DNA from: Comamonadaceae bacterium
GTDB taxonomy: Bacteria; Pseudomonadota; Gammaproteobacteria; Burkholderiales; Burkholderiaceae_C
Assembly (NCBI GenBank): GCA_947448885.1
Contig: CANFPJ010000012.1
Location: forward strand, 1 to 37,643
Reading direction: 5' to 3'
Length of the DNA: 37,643 nucleotides
This document shows positions 8,051 through 17,366 of the stretch, one piece after another; the first letter of the stretch is position 1; every line of letters begins with the position of its first letter. Both the position numbers and the translations under genes were made by a program. Under the pieces are notes generated by a model. It saw only the letters and a program-made list of their open reading frames with translations. It was not told where the DNA came from and searched no databases.

Positions 8051-8872
8051 TCACATCAAGGCCACGCATTGGGTGACGATGGCGGCGCTGTAAGGGCTGG
8101 CCACCTCGGTGAGAAAACGGTTGAAGTCGGTGGCGGCACTGGCGTCGGCCCGGTCAGAGATGGTGCGCACTGCGGCAAAACGCACGCCAAAGTCATGGCA
8201 CACCTGGGCCACCGCCGCGCACTCCATCTCCACCGCCAAGGCCTGGGGCAGCTCTTGGCGCAAGGCCAGGCTTTCGCCGTGGCTGGAGACAAAGCGGTCA
8301 CCACTGACCACCAAACCCTGGTGCACCCGGGCGCGGCCCAAGCCCCAGCGCGTGGCCACCGCTGGCCCGAGATGCGTGGGCGCTTGGCGCAGCACATCGG
8401 TCGCGGCTTGCACCAGCAAGGCCGACATGCGGGCATCACAGGCAAAACGGTCCAAACCATACAAGGGCACTTGGTGGCGCGCAAACAAAGGCGAGGCGTC
8501 CATGTCGTGCTGCAAGCAAGCGCTGGCCACGACCACGTCGCCCACACCCACCCCATCGGCCAGTCCCCCGGCCACGCCGCTGAAGATGATGCGGTCGACC
8601 CCAAAGCGCTCGATCAACACGCTGGCGGTGGTGGCGGCGGCCACCTTGCCAATGCGCGACAACACCAGCACCACCTCATGGCCTTGCCACTGGGTTTGCC
8701 AAAACTGACGCCCCGCCACCTGCACCATGGGCATGCGTTGCGCGGGGGCCTCGCGAGCAGCACGCAAAGAGCCCGGGCGGTGCTCCAGCGGTCGCTCGTG
8801 GTTGTCGCGCAAGCGCTCGAGCAAGGCGGCCAACTCCTCGTGCATGGCGCTCATGATGGCCAAGCGTGCCAT
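8051..8872 (-). CDS. mtnN: 5'-methylthioadenosine/S-adenosylhomocysteine nucleosidase family protein
   Basis: Cytoplasmic enzyme that cleaves MTA and SAH to adenine and the thioribose or ribosyl-homocysteine product. SAH is the by-product of SAM-dependent methylations such as BchM. The 273-residue product begins MARLAIMSAMHEELAALL, with the catalytic-type Glu. It has SRIGKVAAATTASVLI, FSGVAGGLADGVGVGDVVVAS, the nucleoside-binding VEMECAAVAQVC and the catalytic Asp in RTISDRAD. A roughly 35-residue insertion after the first helix (rich in Arg/Glu/Pro) makes it longer than the E. coli enzyme at about 230 residues. ATG 8872 was chosen over an upstream start at 8899. It is convergent with the SUMF-fold gene. 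Confidence 0.88.
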   Translation of the reverse strand: MARLAIMSAMHEELAALLERLRDNHERPLEHRPGSLRAAREAPAQRMPMVQVAGRQFWQTQWQGHEVVLVLSRIGKVAAATTASVLIERFGVDRIIFSGVAGGLADGVGVGDVVVASACLQHDMDASPLFARHQVPLYGLDRFACDARMSALLVQAATDVLRQAPTHLGPAVATRWGLGRARVHQGLVVSGDRFVSSHGESLALRQELPQALAVEMECAAVAQVCHDFGVRFAAVRTISDRADASAATDFNRFLTEVASPYSAAIVTQCVALM

Positions 8873-8950
8873 GGTCAGCTCCCCTGCCTCGGCGGGCAAA
8901 AAACCATCAACCCCTGCACAAAAAAAACGGTAAGTCGCGCAAGGCCTGCT

Positions 8951-10045
8951 TTATTTGCGCAGGTGCTGGTCAAAAAAGTGGGCAATTTCAGTGAACGCCT
9001 CTTTGGTCTCGGGCGCATCGGCATTGAAGCCATATTGCGCATGGGACTGGCCCTCGTACACATGCAAGTCGGCGCGCACGCCGGCGCGGCGCAATTTGCG
9101 GTGGGTGCGCACGGTGTTGGACAAGAACAAATCACGGGTGCCCGAGGTCAAGATGGTGGGTGGAAAGTTTGAAAAGTCGCCATAAATGGGCGACAACTGG
9201 GGGTCTTTCAAGTCTTTGCCAGCCGCATACAACAAGGCCGCACGACCCAACCAACCATCCCAAGTCACCAGCACGTTGTCCACCCATTCATTGGTCTCAT
9301 AGGTGTCGCCGATTTTGGCGATGTCTGACCACGGCGTGCCCGGTGCAATGGCGGCCGGCAGGGCCACTTTTTCAGCCTTGGCGCGCAGCACCAGGGCCAA
9401 GGTCATGGCGCCACCGGTGGACGTGCCAAACACCGCCATGTTTTTGGCGGGGTGCTTTTTCAGCAAGGCCTTCCACACCGCCATCGAATCGTCCATGGCG
9501 GCGGGGTACGGGTGATCGGGTGGCATGCGGTAGTCCACCGACACCACTTTGTAGCCGCCAAAACTGGCCAACAACATGGCCTCGGGCAGGGCCGACTCGC
9601 CGGGGCCGAACACATAACCACCACCGTGGATGTGCATCAACATGCGGTGCTTGTTTTTCGGGTTGGGCTTGTTCGGGGTGACCACAAACACATTCACGCC
9701 GCCCATTTGGGTGGCACTCACACTCACACCCAGCTTTTCCTTCAAGGCAGGAATGCCTTGGATCACCAGTGCAGCCCGGCGGTTGATGAGTTCTTTCCAC
9801 TCGGCCGCGTTTTTGGGGTCTGCGTTGAAATGTGGCGGGTAGGGGGCGCCGATCATCGCCTGCATCTGCGGGCTGACCTCGTTGGTCGGGTTGGGCGTGG
9901 CATGCGCGGGTGATTTGCGCACCCCCGGCGTGGCATTGGCCGCCGCTTGGGATGCGGCCAACTCGGCATAGCCTGCCGGTTGGGCCCAGGTGCTGGCCGC
10001 CAACAAGGCGCCCAGGGTCAAACTCAAAATTTGAGGAATGCGCAT
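8951..10045 (-). CDS. Exported alpha/beta hydrolase, HSL-type esterase/lipase
   Basis: Probable periplasmic carboxylesterase of the hormone-sensitive-lipase (type IV) group. From ATG 10045 the 364-residue product starts with a signal peptide (MRIPQILSLTLGALLAASTWA). The oxyanion motif HIHGGGYVFGPGE follows, then the nucleophile elbow FGTSTGGAMT and a catalytic-type His in EGQSHAQYGF. An Asp in TSGTRDLFL is the likely third triad member. An upstream ATG at 10051 is also possible. It stands alone on the minus strand, with 174 bases to the pntB stop. Substrate cannot be read from the sequence. Confidence 0.85.
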   Translation of the reverse strand: MRIPQILSLTLGALLAASTWAQPAGYAELAASQAAANATPGVRKSPAHATPNPTNEVSPQMQAMIGAPYPPHFNADPKNAAEWKELINRRAALVIQGIPALKEKLGVSVSATQMGGVNVFVVTPNKPNPKNKHRMLMHIHGGGYVFGPGESALPEAMLLASFGGYKVVSVDYRMPPDHPYPAAMDDSMAVWKALLKKHPAKNMAVFGTSTGGAMTLALVLRAKAEKVALPAAIAPGTPWSDIAKIGDTYETNEWVDNVLVTWDGWLGRAALLYAAGKDLKDPQLSPIYGDFSNFPPTILTSGTRDLFLSNTVRTHRKLRRAGVRADLHVYEGQSHAQYGFNADAPETKEAFTEIAHFFDQHLRK

Positions 10046-10219
10046 GTCCATGCTCCGGTGATGAGGATGGCTCATCTTTGAACCATCGGTCGACCCTGCA
10101 TAGCTTGTTTACCCTAGGTCTTGTCTTCAGGGTGACAGGATCGGCCATCGCGCCCGAGTTGCCGCTCAGCGATCAAGCCACCACGGCGTGCACACAGGGG
10201 CGTCCATAGAAAGCGCCGC

Positions 10220-11650
10220 TCACTCCACCGCCTTGACCATGTCTTCCACCACCTTCTTGGCGTCGCCAAACACCATCATGGTTTTGTCCATGTAGAAGAG
10301 CTCGTTGTCCAAGCCGGCATAACCAGCAGCCATAGAGCGTTTGTTGACGATGATGGTTTTGGCTTTGTAGGCCTCCAAAATCGGCATGCCGTAAATCGCT
10401 GAACCTTTGATCATGGCCGCAGGATTCACCACGTCGTTGGCGCCCAAGATGATGGCGACATCAACCTGGCCGAATTCGCCGTTGATGTCTTCCATCTCAA
10501 ACACCTGGTCGTAAGGCACTTCGGCCTCGGCCAACAGCACGTTCATGTGACCCGGCATGCGCCCCGCCACCGGGTGGATGGCGTATTTCACGGTGATGCC
10601 TTTGTGGGTCAGCTTTTCAGCCAACTCTTTGACCGCGTGCTGGGCACGGGCCACGGCCAAGCCGTAACCGGGGACGATGACCACGGTTTCGGCGTTGCCC
10701 AATATAAATGCCGCGTCGTCTGCGCTGCCACTTTTCACCGGGCGCTGCTCGGTGCTGCCCGCTGCGGCCGTGCCCGCCTCGCCACCAAAGCCACCCAAGA
10801 TGACATTGAAAAACGAGCGGTTCATGGCCTTGCACATGATGTAGCTCAGGATGGCACCCGAGGAGCCCACCAAGGAGCCCGCAATGATCAACATGCTGTT
10901 GTTCAAGCTGAAACCAATGCCCGCCGCCGCCCAGCCCGAATAGCTGTTGAGCATGGACACCACCACCGGCATGTCTGCGCCGCCAATCGGGATGATGATG
11001 AGCACGCCCAGCACAAAGGACAGCGCCAGCATGATGAGGAAAGCGTCCCAGTTGCCGGTGAACATGAAGTACACGCCCAGAGCGACCGTGGCCACACCCA
11101 TCACCAAATTCAGCATGTGCTGACCGGCAAACACCACTGGTGCGCCTTGGAACAAACGGAATTTGTATTTACCCGACAACTTGCCAAAGGCGATGACCGA
11201 GCCGCTGAAGGTGATGGCACCAATCGCCGCACCCAAGAACAGCTCCAAGCGGTTGCCGTTGGGAATGTCCAGCGTGCCCATGCCCTGCGCCACGATGCCA
11301 AACGCTGCGGGTTCAACCACTGCGGCAATGGCGATGAACACCGCCGCCAAGCCGATCATGCTGTGCATGAAGGCCACGAGTTCGGGCATCTTGGTCATCT
11401 CGACGCGTTGCGCCATGACGGCACCCGCGCCGCCGCCAATCACCAAACCGAGCAGCACCCAGCCCAAGCCATCGGCATGGCCGGCCAAGTTGACGATCAA
11501 GGCCGCCGTGGTCACCACGGCAATCGCCATGCCGCTCATGCCAAACACGTTGCCGCGAATCGAGGTGGTGGGGTGTGACAGCCCTTTGAGCGCCTGAATA
11601 AAACAGATGCTGGCCACCAAATACAAAAGAACGACGAGGTTCATGCTCAT
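10220..11650 (-). CDS. pntB: NAD(P) transhydrogenase subunit beta
   Basis: Membrane and NADP(H)-binding subunit of the proton-translocating transhydrogenase, which uses the proton gradient to make NADPH from NADH. The 476-residue product has about nine membrane segments. The cytoplasmic domain III follows, with [20 protein letters not shown] (NADP site), [22 protein letters not shown], and the conserved end region [10 protein letters not shown] and [13 protein letters not shown]. Length is normal. The start overlaps the pntA2 stop by four bases, so translation is coupled. Confidence 0.96.
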   Translation of the reverse strand: MSMNLVVLLYLVASICFIQALKGLSHPTTSIRGNVFGMSGMAIAVVTTAALIVNLAGHADGLGWVLLGLVIGGGAGAVMAQRVEMTKMPELVAFMHSMIGLAAVFIAIAAVVEPAAFGIVAQGMGTLDIPNGNRLELFLGAAIGAITFSGSVIAFGKLSGKYKFRLFQGAPVVFAGQHMLNLVMGVATVALGVYFMFTGNWDAFLIMLALSFVLGVLIIIPIGGADMPVVVSMLNSYSGWAAAGIGFSLNNSMLIIAGSLVGSSGAILSYIMCKAMNRSFFNVILGGFGGEAGTAAAGSTEQRPVKSGSADDAAFILGNAETVVIVPGYGLAVARAQHAVKELAEKLTHKGITVKYAIHPVAGRMPGHMNVLLAEAEVPYDQVFEMEDINGEFGQVDVAIILGANDVVNPAAMIKGSAIYGMPILEAYKAKTIIVNKRSMAAGYAGLDNELFYMDKTMMVFGDAKKVVEDMVKAVE

Positions 11651-11949
11651 TTGTCAGCTCCTGCCTTGGGGGCTTTTTTCTTGAACATCTCCAGCATGCG
11701 CCGCGTGACCAAGAAACCACCGAAGACATTCACGGCCGCCAGTGCCACGGCCAGCACGCCCATGGTTTTACCCAAGGGGGTAACGGTGAGGGCTGCGGCC
11801 AACATGGCACCCACGATGATGATGGCCGAGACCGCATTGGTCACCGCCATCAGCGGCGTGTGCAAAGCGGGGGTGACGTTCCAGACCACGTGGTAACCCA
11901 CGTAGATGGCCAGCACAAAAATAATGAGGTTGGTGATGGTGTGGTCCAT
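11647..11949 (-). CDS. pntA2: NAD(P) transhydrogenase subunit alpha part 2 (membrane part)
   Basis: Membrane portion of the split alpha subunit. The 100-residue product starts [25 protein letters not shown] and continues with [24 protein letters not shown], the typical membrane signature. It ends in a basic tail ([10 protein letters not shown]). The open frame extends upstream to 11991 inside pntA1, but ATG 11949, two bases after the pntA1 stop, is the natural start. In E. coli the alpha subunit is one polypeptide. The three-gene form seen here is common in alpha- and betaproteobacteria. Confidence 0.95.
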   Translation of the reverse strand: MDHTITNLIIFVLAIYVGYHVVWNVTPALHTPLMAVTNAVSAIIIVGAMLAAALTVTPLGKTMGVLAVALAAVNVFGGFLVTRRMLEMFKKKAPKAGADK

Positions 11950-11951
11950 GC

Positions 11952-13082
11952 TTATTTCCTTTTGACCTCGCCGCCTTGCGTCATCAAACACGCGGCCACG
12001 ATGTCGTCTTCCATGTCGATGTGCAAAGCACCCTCTTTGTTCACAACGAGCTTCAAAAAGTCCAGCACATTGCGCGCATACAAAGCGGAAGCGTCTGCCG
12101 CCACCCGCGCGGGCAAATTGGTGTCGCCCACCAAGGTCACGCCATGCTTGACCACGGTTTGGTCGGTCTCGGTGAGCGGGCAGTTGCCACCCACGCCATT
12201 GGCGCCTTTGCCAGCGGCCAAGTCGACGATGACCGAGCCCGGCTTCATGCTCTTGACCATGTCTTCGGTGATCAACACGGGTGCCGCGCGTCCAGGGATC
12301 AATGCAGTAGAGATGACCACATCGGCCAGCGCCACGCGCTTGGCCACTTCGGCTTTTTGGCGGTCCAGCCAGCTTTGCGGCATGGGACGGGCATAGCCGC
12401 CCACGCCTTCGGCGGCTTCTTTTTCTTCGGCGGTCTCATAGGGCACATCGATGAACTTCGCGCCCAAGGACTCGACCTGTTCTTTCACGCTGGGTCGCAC
12501 ATCGGAGGCTTCAATCACCGCGCCCAAACGCTTAGCCGTGGCAATCGCTTGCAAGCCGGCCACGCCCACGCCCAAAATAACCACGCGAGCGGCCTTCACC
12601 GTTCCAGCTGCCGTCATCAGCATGGGGAAAAAGCGCTGGTATTGGTTGGCCGCTTCCATCACCGCCTTGTAACCCGCGATATTGGCTTGCGAGGACAGCA
12701 CGTCCATGCTTTGCGCGCGGGTGGTGCGCGGTGCAGCCTCTAACGCAAAGCTGGTCAAACCGGCAGCAGCGATGCGCTGCAAGCCCTCGGCATCAAACGG
12801 GTTGAGCATGCCGACCAAGGTGGCCCCGGACTGGGCCAGCGCCAATTCGGCGGGGCTGGGCGGGCGCACCTTGAGCACCATGGGGCAGGCCCAAGCTTGG
12901 GCGGCATCGGTGATTTCGGCGCCAGCGGCAGCCAAGGCATCGTCGGTGGCGCTGGCGGCCACGCCGGCACCCGATTGGATGCGCAGGGTGTGACCCGCGG
13001 CCTTGAGTTTTTTCACCGTCTCTGGCGTCACAGCCACGCGGGTTTCGCCTGGCAGGGTTTCTGCAGGCACGCCAATCAGCAT
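11952..13082 (-). CDS. pntA1: NAD(P) transhydrogenase subunit alpha part 1 (NAD-binding)
   Basis: Peripheral NAD(H)-binding domain I of the transhydrogenase, related to alanine dehydrogenase. The 376-residue product has [23 protein letters not shown] at the N-terminus and the NAD-binding [21 protein letters not shown]. The mobile-loop region follows, then [21 protein letters not shown] strong ribosome binding site (AAGGAG) precedes the ATG. It is the first gene of pntA1-pntA2-pntB and is divergent from bchI across 235 bases. The NADPH made could feed BchP and other reductive pigment steps, which is inference from position. Confidence 0.96.
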   Translation of the reverse strand: MLIGVPAETLPGETRVAVTPETVKKLKAAGHTLRIQSGAGVAASATDDALAAAGAEITDAAQAWACPMVLKVRPPSPAELALAQSGATLVGMLNPFDAEGLQRIAAAGLTSFALEAAPRTTRAQSMDVLSSQANIAGYKAVMEAANQYQRFFPMLMTAAGTVKAARVVILGVGVAGLQAIATAKRLGAVIEASDVRPSVKEQVESLGAKFIDVPYETAEEKEAAEGVGGYARPMPQSWLDRQKAEVAKRVALADVVISTALIPGRAAPVLITEDMVKSMKPGSVIVDLAAGKGANGVGGNCPLTETDQTVVKHGVTLVGDTNLPARVAADASALYARNVLDFLKLVVNKEGALHIDMEDDIVAACLMTQGGEVKRK

Positions 13083-13174
13083 GAAGATCTCCTTTGGACG
13101 GGCCCATAAACGCGGGCCCCAGACATGAAATAAGGGTGCATAAGCTTACCCGAGTTTGCCCTGCCCAATGGGTC

Positions 13175-13220
13175 GGGCTGACGCGGGCGCGGCATTGGGG
13201 GTTTTCAGGGCTGACGCGGG
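13175..13220. repeat. 13-base direct repeat upstream of bchI
   Basis: GGGCTGACGCGGG occurs at 13175-13187 and again at 13208-13220, a 33-base period or about three helical turns. Both copies lie between divergent pntA1 and bchI, upstream of the PpsR-like palindrome. CTGACG inside the second copy is 17 bases before TAAACT (13234-13239) and could serve as a weak -35/-10 pair for bchI. Confidence 0.45.
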
Positions 13221-13238
13221 GGCCATCAGCCATTAAAC

Positions 13239-13256
13239 TGTCCACTTGGGTTGACA
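13239..13256. promoter_or_regulatory. PpsR/CrtJ operator upstream of bchI
   Basis: A perfect TGT-N12-ACA palindrome (TGTCCA ... TTGACA) lies 62 bases before the bchI start. This is the known PpsR/CrtJ recognition sequence, and the ppsR gene is in the same cluster. It directly follows the weak TAAACT -10-like element, so binding would cover the start of transcription. Confidence 0.7.
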
Positions 13257-13317
13257 TCTTGCAAGGCTGTCATGGCCGGTGTCGACCCCCACTGTTTGCC
13301 CCAGCGGCGCAACCACC

Positions 13318-14343
13318 ATGGCCCTTCCATTTCCTTTTTCAGCCATCGTCGGTCAAGAAGAGATGACCTTGGCGATCCAAATCGTCGCTGTCGACCCGAG
13401 TGTGGGCGGCGTGTTGGCCCTGGGCGACCGCGGCACCGGCAAATCCACCGCTGTGCGCGCTTTGGCCGATTTGCTGCCCCCCATCCAAGTGGTCGAGGGT
13501 TGCGCTTATGGTTGCGATCCCAAAGACAAAAACGCCCGCTGCGAAGCCTGCGCCAGCCTCAAAGGGGGCAGAAAAATCAAAGCCATCACCCGACCGGTGC
13601 CGGTGGTCGACCTGCCCCTGGGCGCGACCGAAGACCGGGTGGTCGGCGCGCTCGATTTGGAAAAAGCCCTGTCGCAGGGCATCAAATCGTTTTCGCCAGG
13701 CCTGCTGGCCCAAGCGCACCGGGGCTTTTTATACATCGACGAGGTCAACCTGCTCGAAGACCACTTGGTCGATTTGCTCATCGACGTGGCCGCGTCCGGC
13801 GAAAACCTGGTCGAACGCGAAGGCCTGAGCGTGCGCCACCCCGCGCGCTTTGTATTGGTGGGTAGCGGCAACCCCGAAGAGGGCGAATTGCGCCCGCAGT
13901 TGCTGGACCGCTTTGGCCTGTCGGTCGAGGTGCGCACCCCGCAAGACCTGGACCTGCGGGTGCTGGTGGTCAAGCGGCGCGATGCCTTTGAGCGCGACCC
14001 GCAAGCCTTTCGCGAGGAGTGGGAGGCCGCCAATGCCGCGCTGCGCGAGCGCATCTTGCGCGCCCGCGAACTGCTGGGGCGCAGCAAGGTCAGCGACGCC
14101 ATGCTGCGCTTGTGCGCCCAACTGTGCCAACAACTGGGCACGGACGGTTTGCGCGCCGAATTGACCCTGTTGCGCGCCACCCGCGCTTATGCGGCCCTGA
14201 ACAAACAAACCACCGTCAAGCCCGAGCACCTGCGCGCCGTGGCCCCCTTGGCCCTGCGCCATCGGCTGCGGCGCAACCCGCTCGACGACACCGGCTCGGG
14301 CGCGCGGGTGCAAAAAGCCCTGACCGAGGTGCTCGGGGCATGA
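13318..14343 (+). CDS. bchI: Magnesium chelatase ATPase subunit I
   Basis: AAA+ ATPase that, with BchD, drives Mg2+ insertion into protoporphyrin IX by BchH, the first committed step to bacteriochlorophyll. The 341-residue product starts ALPFPFSAIVGQEEM, has Walker A GDRGTGKST (about residues 36-44), the Cys-containing insertion around CDPKDKNARCEAC, and Walker B FLYIDEVNLLEDH. Arg-finger-type residues follow in the RPQLLDRFGLSVEV region. Length is normal. I chose ATG 13318; a GTG at 13279 is in frame but gives an atypical extension. Its stop overlaps the bchD start (ATGA). Confidence 0.96.
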   Translation: MALPFPFSAIVGQEEMTLAIQIVAVDPSVGGVLALGDRGTGKSTAVRALADLLPPIQVVEGCAYGCDPKDKNARCEACASLKGGRKIKAITRPVPVVDLPLGATEDRVVGALDLEKALSQGIKSFSPGLLAQAHRGFLYIDEVNLLEDHLVDLLIDVAASGENLVEREGLSVRHPARFVLVGSGNPEEGELRPQLLDRFGLSVEVRTPQDLDLRVLVVKRRDAFERDPQAFREEWEAANAALRERILRARELLGRSKVSDAMLRLCAQLCQQLGTDGLRAELTLLRATRAYAALNKQTTVKPEHLRAVAPLALRHRLRRNPLDDTGSGARVQKALTEVLGA

Positions 14344-16301
14344 CCTCGGGGGAGGCGGCGCCAGTGGCCCCGCCCGGTGCGCAGCGCTGGCACGACGCGG
14401 TCAAAGCCCTGTGGGCTTTTGCCCTGGACCCAGTGTTGCTGGGCGGCGTTTGGTTGCGCGCCCCGCACGGGCCTGTGCGCGACCGCTGGCTGGCCGAGAT
14501 GGCGGCCTTGGGCGGCCCCGGAGTGCGCATCCCCACCCATGTGGACGACGAGCGGCTGCTCGGCGGCTTGGACCTGTCGGCCAGCCTGCGCAGCGGCAGC
14601 ACCGTGGCCCAATCCGGCTTGTTGCAACGCGCCCACGGCCATTGGGTGGTGCTGCCCATGGCTGAGCGCATGCGCGCCGACACCTTGGCGCGCCTGGTCC
14701 AAGCGCAAGACCGCGGCGAGGTGCACGCCTTGCACGTGGGCAACCAAGCCGCCCAGGCCTGCGCCTTTGGCGTGGTGGCGTTGGATGAGTCGCTCGATGA
14801 CGAGCCCCCCTTGTCCAACGCCTTGTGCGACCGCTTGTCGCTGTGGCTGGACCTGCGCGATGTTGCATGGGCCGATGTGGGCCATCGCGCCCTGGGCACT
14901 TCGCCTTGGGCCGACGACAACGACAACGACAACGACAACGAAACTGCATCTGCAGCCCCAGCAGCAGGCAATGCCAAGCCCAGCGATCGACAACCAACCG
15001 GCGCGTCGGTTGCCCACGCCGTGCCCAGGGATTTGCAACAGGCCCGTGAGCGCCTGGCCCACATCCACCTGTGCGACGACCACACCCAGGCCCTGTGCCA
15101 CACCGCACTGGCACTGGGGGTGGACTCTTTGCGCGCCTCGCTGGCAGCTTGCCGGCTGGCCTGCGCCTCGGCCGCTTGGCACGGACATGCCGAGCCGACC
15201 GATGAAGACGTGGCCTGGGCCGCGCGCATGGTCTTGGCGCCACGCGCCACCCAAATGCCTGCGCCCCCGCCGGAGGCCCAAGCCGAAGCCGAGTCTGAGC
15301 CGCCGCCACCGAGCGAAGCCGAGGCCCCGCCCCCGGACGATGTGCCGCCCCCTGAGCCGCCACCCGAGGACCACAGCGACGACGCCCCCGAGGACACGCC
15401 CGCCCCACCCAGCGCCCAAGAGTTGCAAGAGTTGGTGTTGGCCGCGGCCTTGGCCAGCATCCCACCCAACCTGCTCGATCGCATGGTGCTGGGCGCCAGC
15501 GCCCCCAAAGGCGCGCGCAGCGCCGGTGGCAGCGGCGCGGCACAACGCTCGCGCCAACGGGGCAGGCCGCTGGCGCCGCGCCCGGGTGCCCCCAGCCAGG
15601 GGGCGCGGTTGCATGTGCTGGCCACCTTGCGGGCGGCCGCGCCACGTCAAAAACTGCGCCCACCCCCGCCCGGCGGAGGGCGCATCGCGGTGCGCAGCGA
15701 AGACTTTCACATCCACCGCTTCCAACAAAAACAATCGAGTTGTCTGATTTTTGCAATCGACGCCTCGGGCTCGTCGGCATTGGCGCGCTTGGCCGAGGCC
15801 AAGGGCGCGGTCGAGTTGATGCTGCAGCAGTCCTACGCCCGGCGCGACCAGGTTTGCGTGGTTGCCTTTCGGGGCCAAAAAGCCGAGGTGTTGCTGCCCC
15901 CCACCCGCTCGCTGGTGCGCGCCAAGCGCGCCTTGGGTGGCCTGCCCGGTGGTGGGGGCACGCCCTTGGCCACCGCCTTGAAGCTGTGCCAAGAACAAGC
16001 CCAAGCCCAAATGCGTTTGGGCGTCACGCCCTTGCTGGTGGTGCTGTGCGATGGCCGCGCGAATGTGAATTTGCAAGGCCTGGGCGGTCGTGAATCGGCC
16101 ATGACCGACGCCCTGGCCTGGGCCCAAGCATGGCGCAGCTTGGCCTGCGCGGCGGTGTGGCTGGACACCGCCACCCAACCCGACGTCAAAGCCCAGCAAT
16201 TGGCCCAGGCCATGGGCGCACGCTACCTGCCCATGCCGCATGCCCAAGCCCAACGCATGGCCGCTGTCATGCAATCCTTGGTGGCCCCGGCCACCGCCTG
16301 A
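14340..16301 (+). CDS. bchD: Magnesium chelatase subunit D
   Basis: Forms the double-ring AAA+ complex with BchI. The 653-residue product has a degenerate AAA+ N-terminal half lacking a clear Walker A. A very acidic, proline-rich linker follows (about residues 305-360), then a C-terminal von Willebrand A/integrin-I domain with the MIDAS motif DASGS near residue 473 and the loops FRGQKAE and GGGTPLATALKL. A short Asp-Asn repeat (DNDNDNDNE, around residue 193-201) is encoded by a CGACAA microsatellite near 14916-14940. I chose ATG 14340, overlapping the bchI stop. The open frame extends 107 codons upstream only as a shadow of bchI. Confidence 0.95.
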   Translation: MTSGEAAPVAPPGAQRWHDAVKALWAFALDPVLLGGVWLRAPHGPVRDRWLAEMAALGGPGVRIPTHVDDERLLGGLDLSASLRSGSTVAQSGLLQRAHGHWVVLPMAERMRADTLARLVQAQDRGEVHALHVGNQAAQACAFGVVALDESLDDEPPLSNALCDRLSLWLDLRDVAWADVGHRALGTSPWADDNDNDNDNETASAAPAAGNAKPSDRQPTGASVAHAVPRDLQQARERLAHIHLCDDHTQALCHTALALGVDSLRASLAACRLACASAAWHGHAEPTDEDVAWAARMVLAPRATQMPAPPPEAQAEAESEPPPPSEAEAPPPDDVPPPEPPPEDHSDDAPEDTPAPPSAQELQELVLAAALASIPPNLLDRMVLGASAPKGARSAGGSGAAQRSRQRGRPLAPRPGAPSQGARLHVLATLRAAAPRQKLRPPPPGGGRIAVRSEDFHIHRFQQKQSSCLIFAIDASGSSALARLAEAKGAVELMLQQSYARRDQVCVVAFRGQKAEVLLPPTRSLVRAKRALGGLPGGGGTPLATALKLCQEQAQAQMRLGVTPLLVVLCDGRANVNLQGLGGRESAMTDALAWAQAWRSLACAAVWLDTATQPDVKAQQLAQAMGARYLPMPHAQAQRMAAVMQSLVAPATA

Positions 16302-16317
16302 GCCACACCCCGCCGCG

Positions 16318-17232
16318 ATGCTGGACCGCCTGTACCCCGCACTGGATTGGCAGGCGCTGCAAGCCCACTGGCCCCACAGCGCCCACAGCCGCTTTGTCCA
16401 GGCCGCTGGTCTGCGCTGGCATGTGCAAGTGATGGGCCAAGGCCCAGCCCTGCTGATGCTGCACGGCACCGGGGCATCGACCCACACCTGGCACGCGCTG
16501 GCCCCCTTTCTGATGCCGCACCACACCTTGATTTGCCCCGACCTGCCCGGCCATGGCTTCACCGAACAAGCGTCGGGGCCCGGCATGTCGCTGCCGGGCA
16601 TGGCCGCTGGCTTGGCCGCCTTGGTTCAAACCTTGGGCCTGCCCTTGCACGGCTTGGTGGGCCATTCGGCGGGCGCTGCGGTGGCGGCCCAAATGCTGCT
16701 GCAAGAGCGCCTGCCCTTGGCGCATGAGCGAGCGGTGCTGGTGGGCCTGAACCCGGCCTGGCTGCCCTTGCCCGGCTGGGCCGGGGTGCTGTTTTCGCCC
16801 AGCGCCAAATTGATGGCGCTCAACCCCTTGTCGGGCTGGTTGATGGCCCAGCAAGGCGGGCGCGATGGGGTGTTGCAGCGCTTGCTCGACAGCACCGGTT
16901 CACGCCTGAGCCCCGAGGCGGCAGCGCACTATGGGGTGTTGTTGCGCAACGCCCGCCATGTGCGCGGGGTGCTGGCCATGATGGCCGCTTGGAACCTGGC
17001 GCCCTTGGCCAAACGCCTGCCCGATCTGCCGGCCCCAGTGCATCTGCACATTGGTCAGGCCGACCAAACCATTCCGCCGTCCATGGCCGAAGTGGCTTTG
17101 CGGCGCATCCCTGGCAGCACCTGCGTGGCTGCAGCGGGCCTGGGCCACTTGGCGCACGAAGAAAACCCAGCCGAAGTGGCACGCCACCTGCTGCACTGGA
17201 TGGCCCGCGCCCCAGCTGCACCCACCAACTGA
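16318..17232 (+). CDS. bchO: BchO, alpha/beta-fold Mg-chelatase-associated protein
   Basis: Alpha/beta-hydrolase-fold protein always found with bchI-bchD in purple bacteria; its exact reaction is not established. The 304-residue product has an oxyanion-type LMLHGTGASTHTWHALAPFL, CPDLPGHGFTE, the nucleophile elbow GHSAGA (Ser117) and a C-terminal His in AGLGHLAHEENP, so the catalytic triad appears intact. The start at ATG 16318 is 16 bases after the bchD stop. It is the last gene of the bchIDO unit, followed by the hexamer array and a terminator. Confidence 0.92.
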   Translation: MLDRLYPALDWQALQAHWPHSAHSRFVQAAGLRWHVQVMGQGPALLMLHGTGASTHTWHALAPFLMPHHTLICPDLPGHGFTEQASGPGMSLPGMAAGLAALVQTLGLPLHGLVGHSAGAAVAAQMLLQERLPLAHERAVLVGLNPAWLPLPGWAGVLFSPSAKLMALNPLSGWLMAQQGGRDGVLQRLLDSTGSRLSPEAAAHYGVLLRNARHVRGVLAMMAAWNLAPLAKRLPDLPAPVHLHIGQADQTIPPSMAEVALRRIPGSTCVAAAGLGHLAHEENPAEVARHLLHWMARAPAAPTN

Positions 17233-17257
17233 GGCCGGACACAAGCATCCCGGCCAC

Positions 17258-17365
17258 TGAAGCCAAGGCTGAGGCTGAAGCCAAGGCTGAGGCTGAGGCT
17301 GAGGCTGAGGCTGAGGTTGAGGTTGAGGTTGAGGTTGAGGCTGAGGTTGAGGCTGAGGTTGAGGC
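17258..17365. repeat. Hexanucleotide tandem repeat (18 units of TGAGGC/TGAGGT and variants)
   Basis: Eighteen consecutive 6-base units occupy 108 bases, mostly TGAGGC and TGAGGT, with TGAAGC-CAAGGC pairs at the left end. The array begins 25 bases after the bchO stop and ends one base before the A-tract of the terminator. It is a non-coding, replication-slippage-type array. The variant units at the left edge suggest older copies and the uniform units on the right suggest recent expansion. Confidence 0.9.
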
Positions 17366-17366
17366 C

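Noticed and set aside
14019-14339. Upstream extension of the bchD frame by 107 codons
   Set aside because: It lies in bchI in another frame; the ATGA overlap at 14340 gives the normal BchD start.
14187-16601. An 804-codon open frame on the minus strand opposite bchD-bchO
   Set aside because: It is the antisense shadow of high-GC coding DNA; the Gly/His/Gln-rich product matches no family and the plus strand holds clear bchD and bchO.
17258-17365. Hexamer array considered as a CRISPR array
   Set aside because: Units are 6 bases and contiguous with no spacers.
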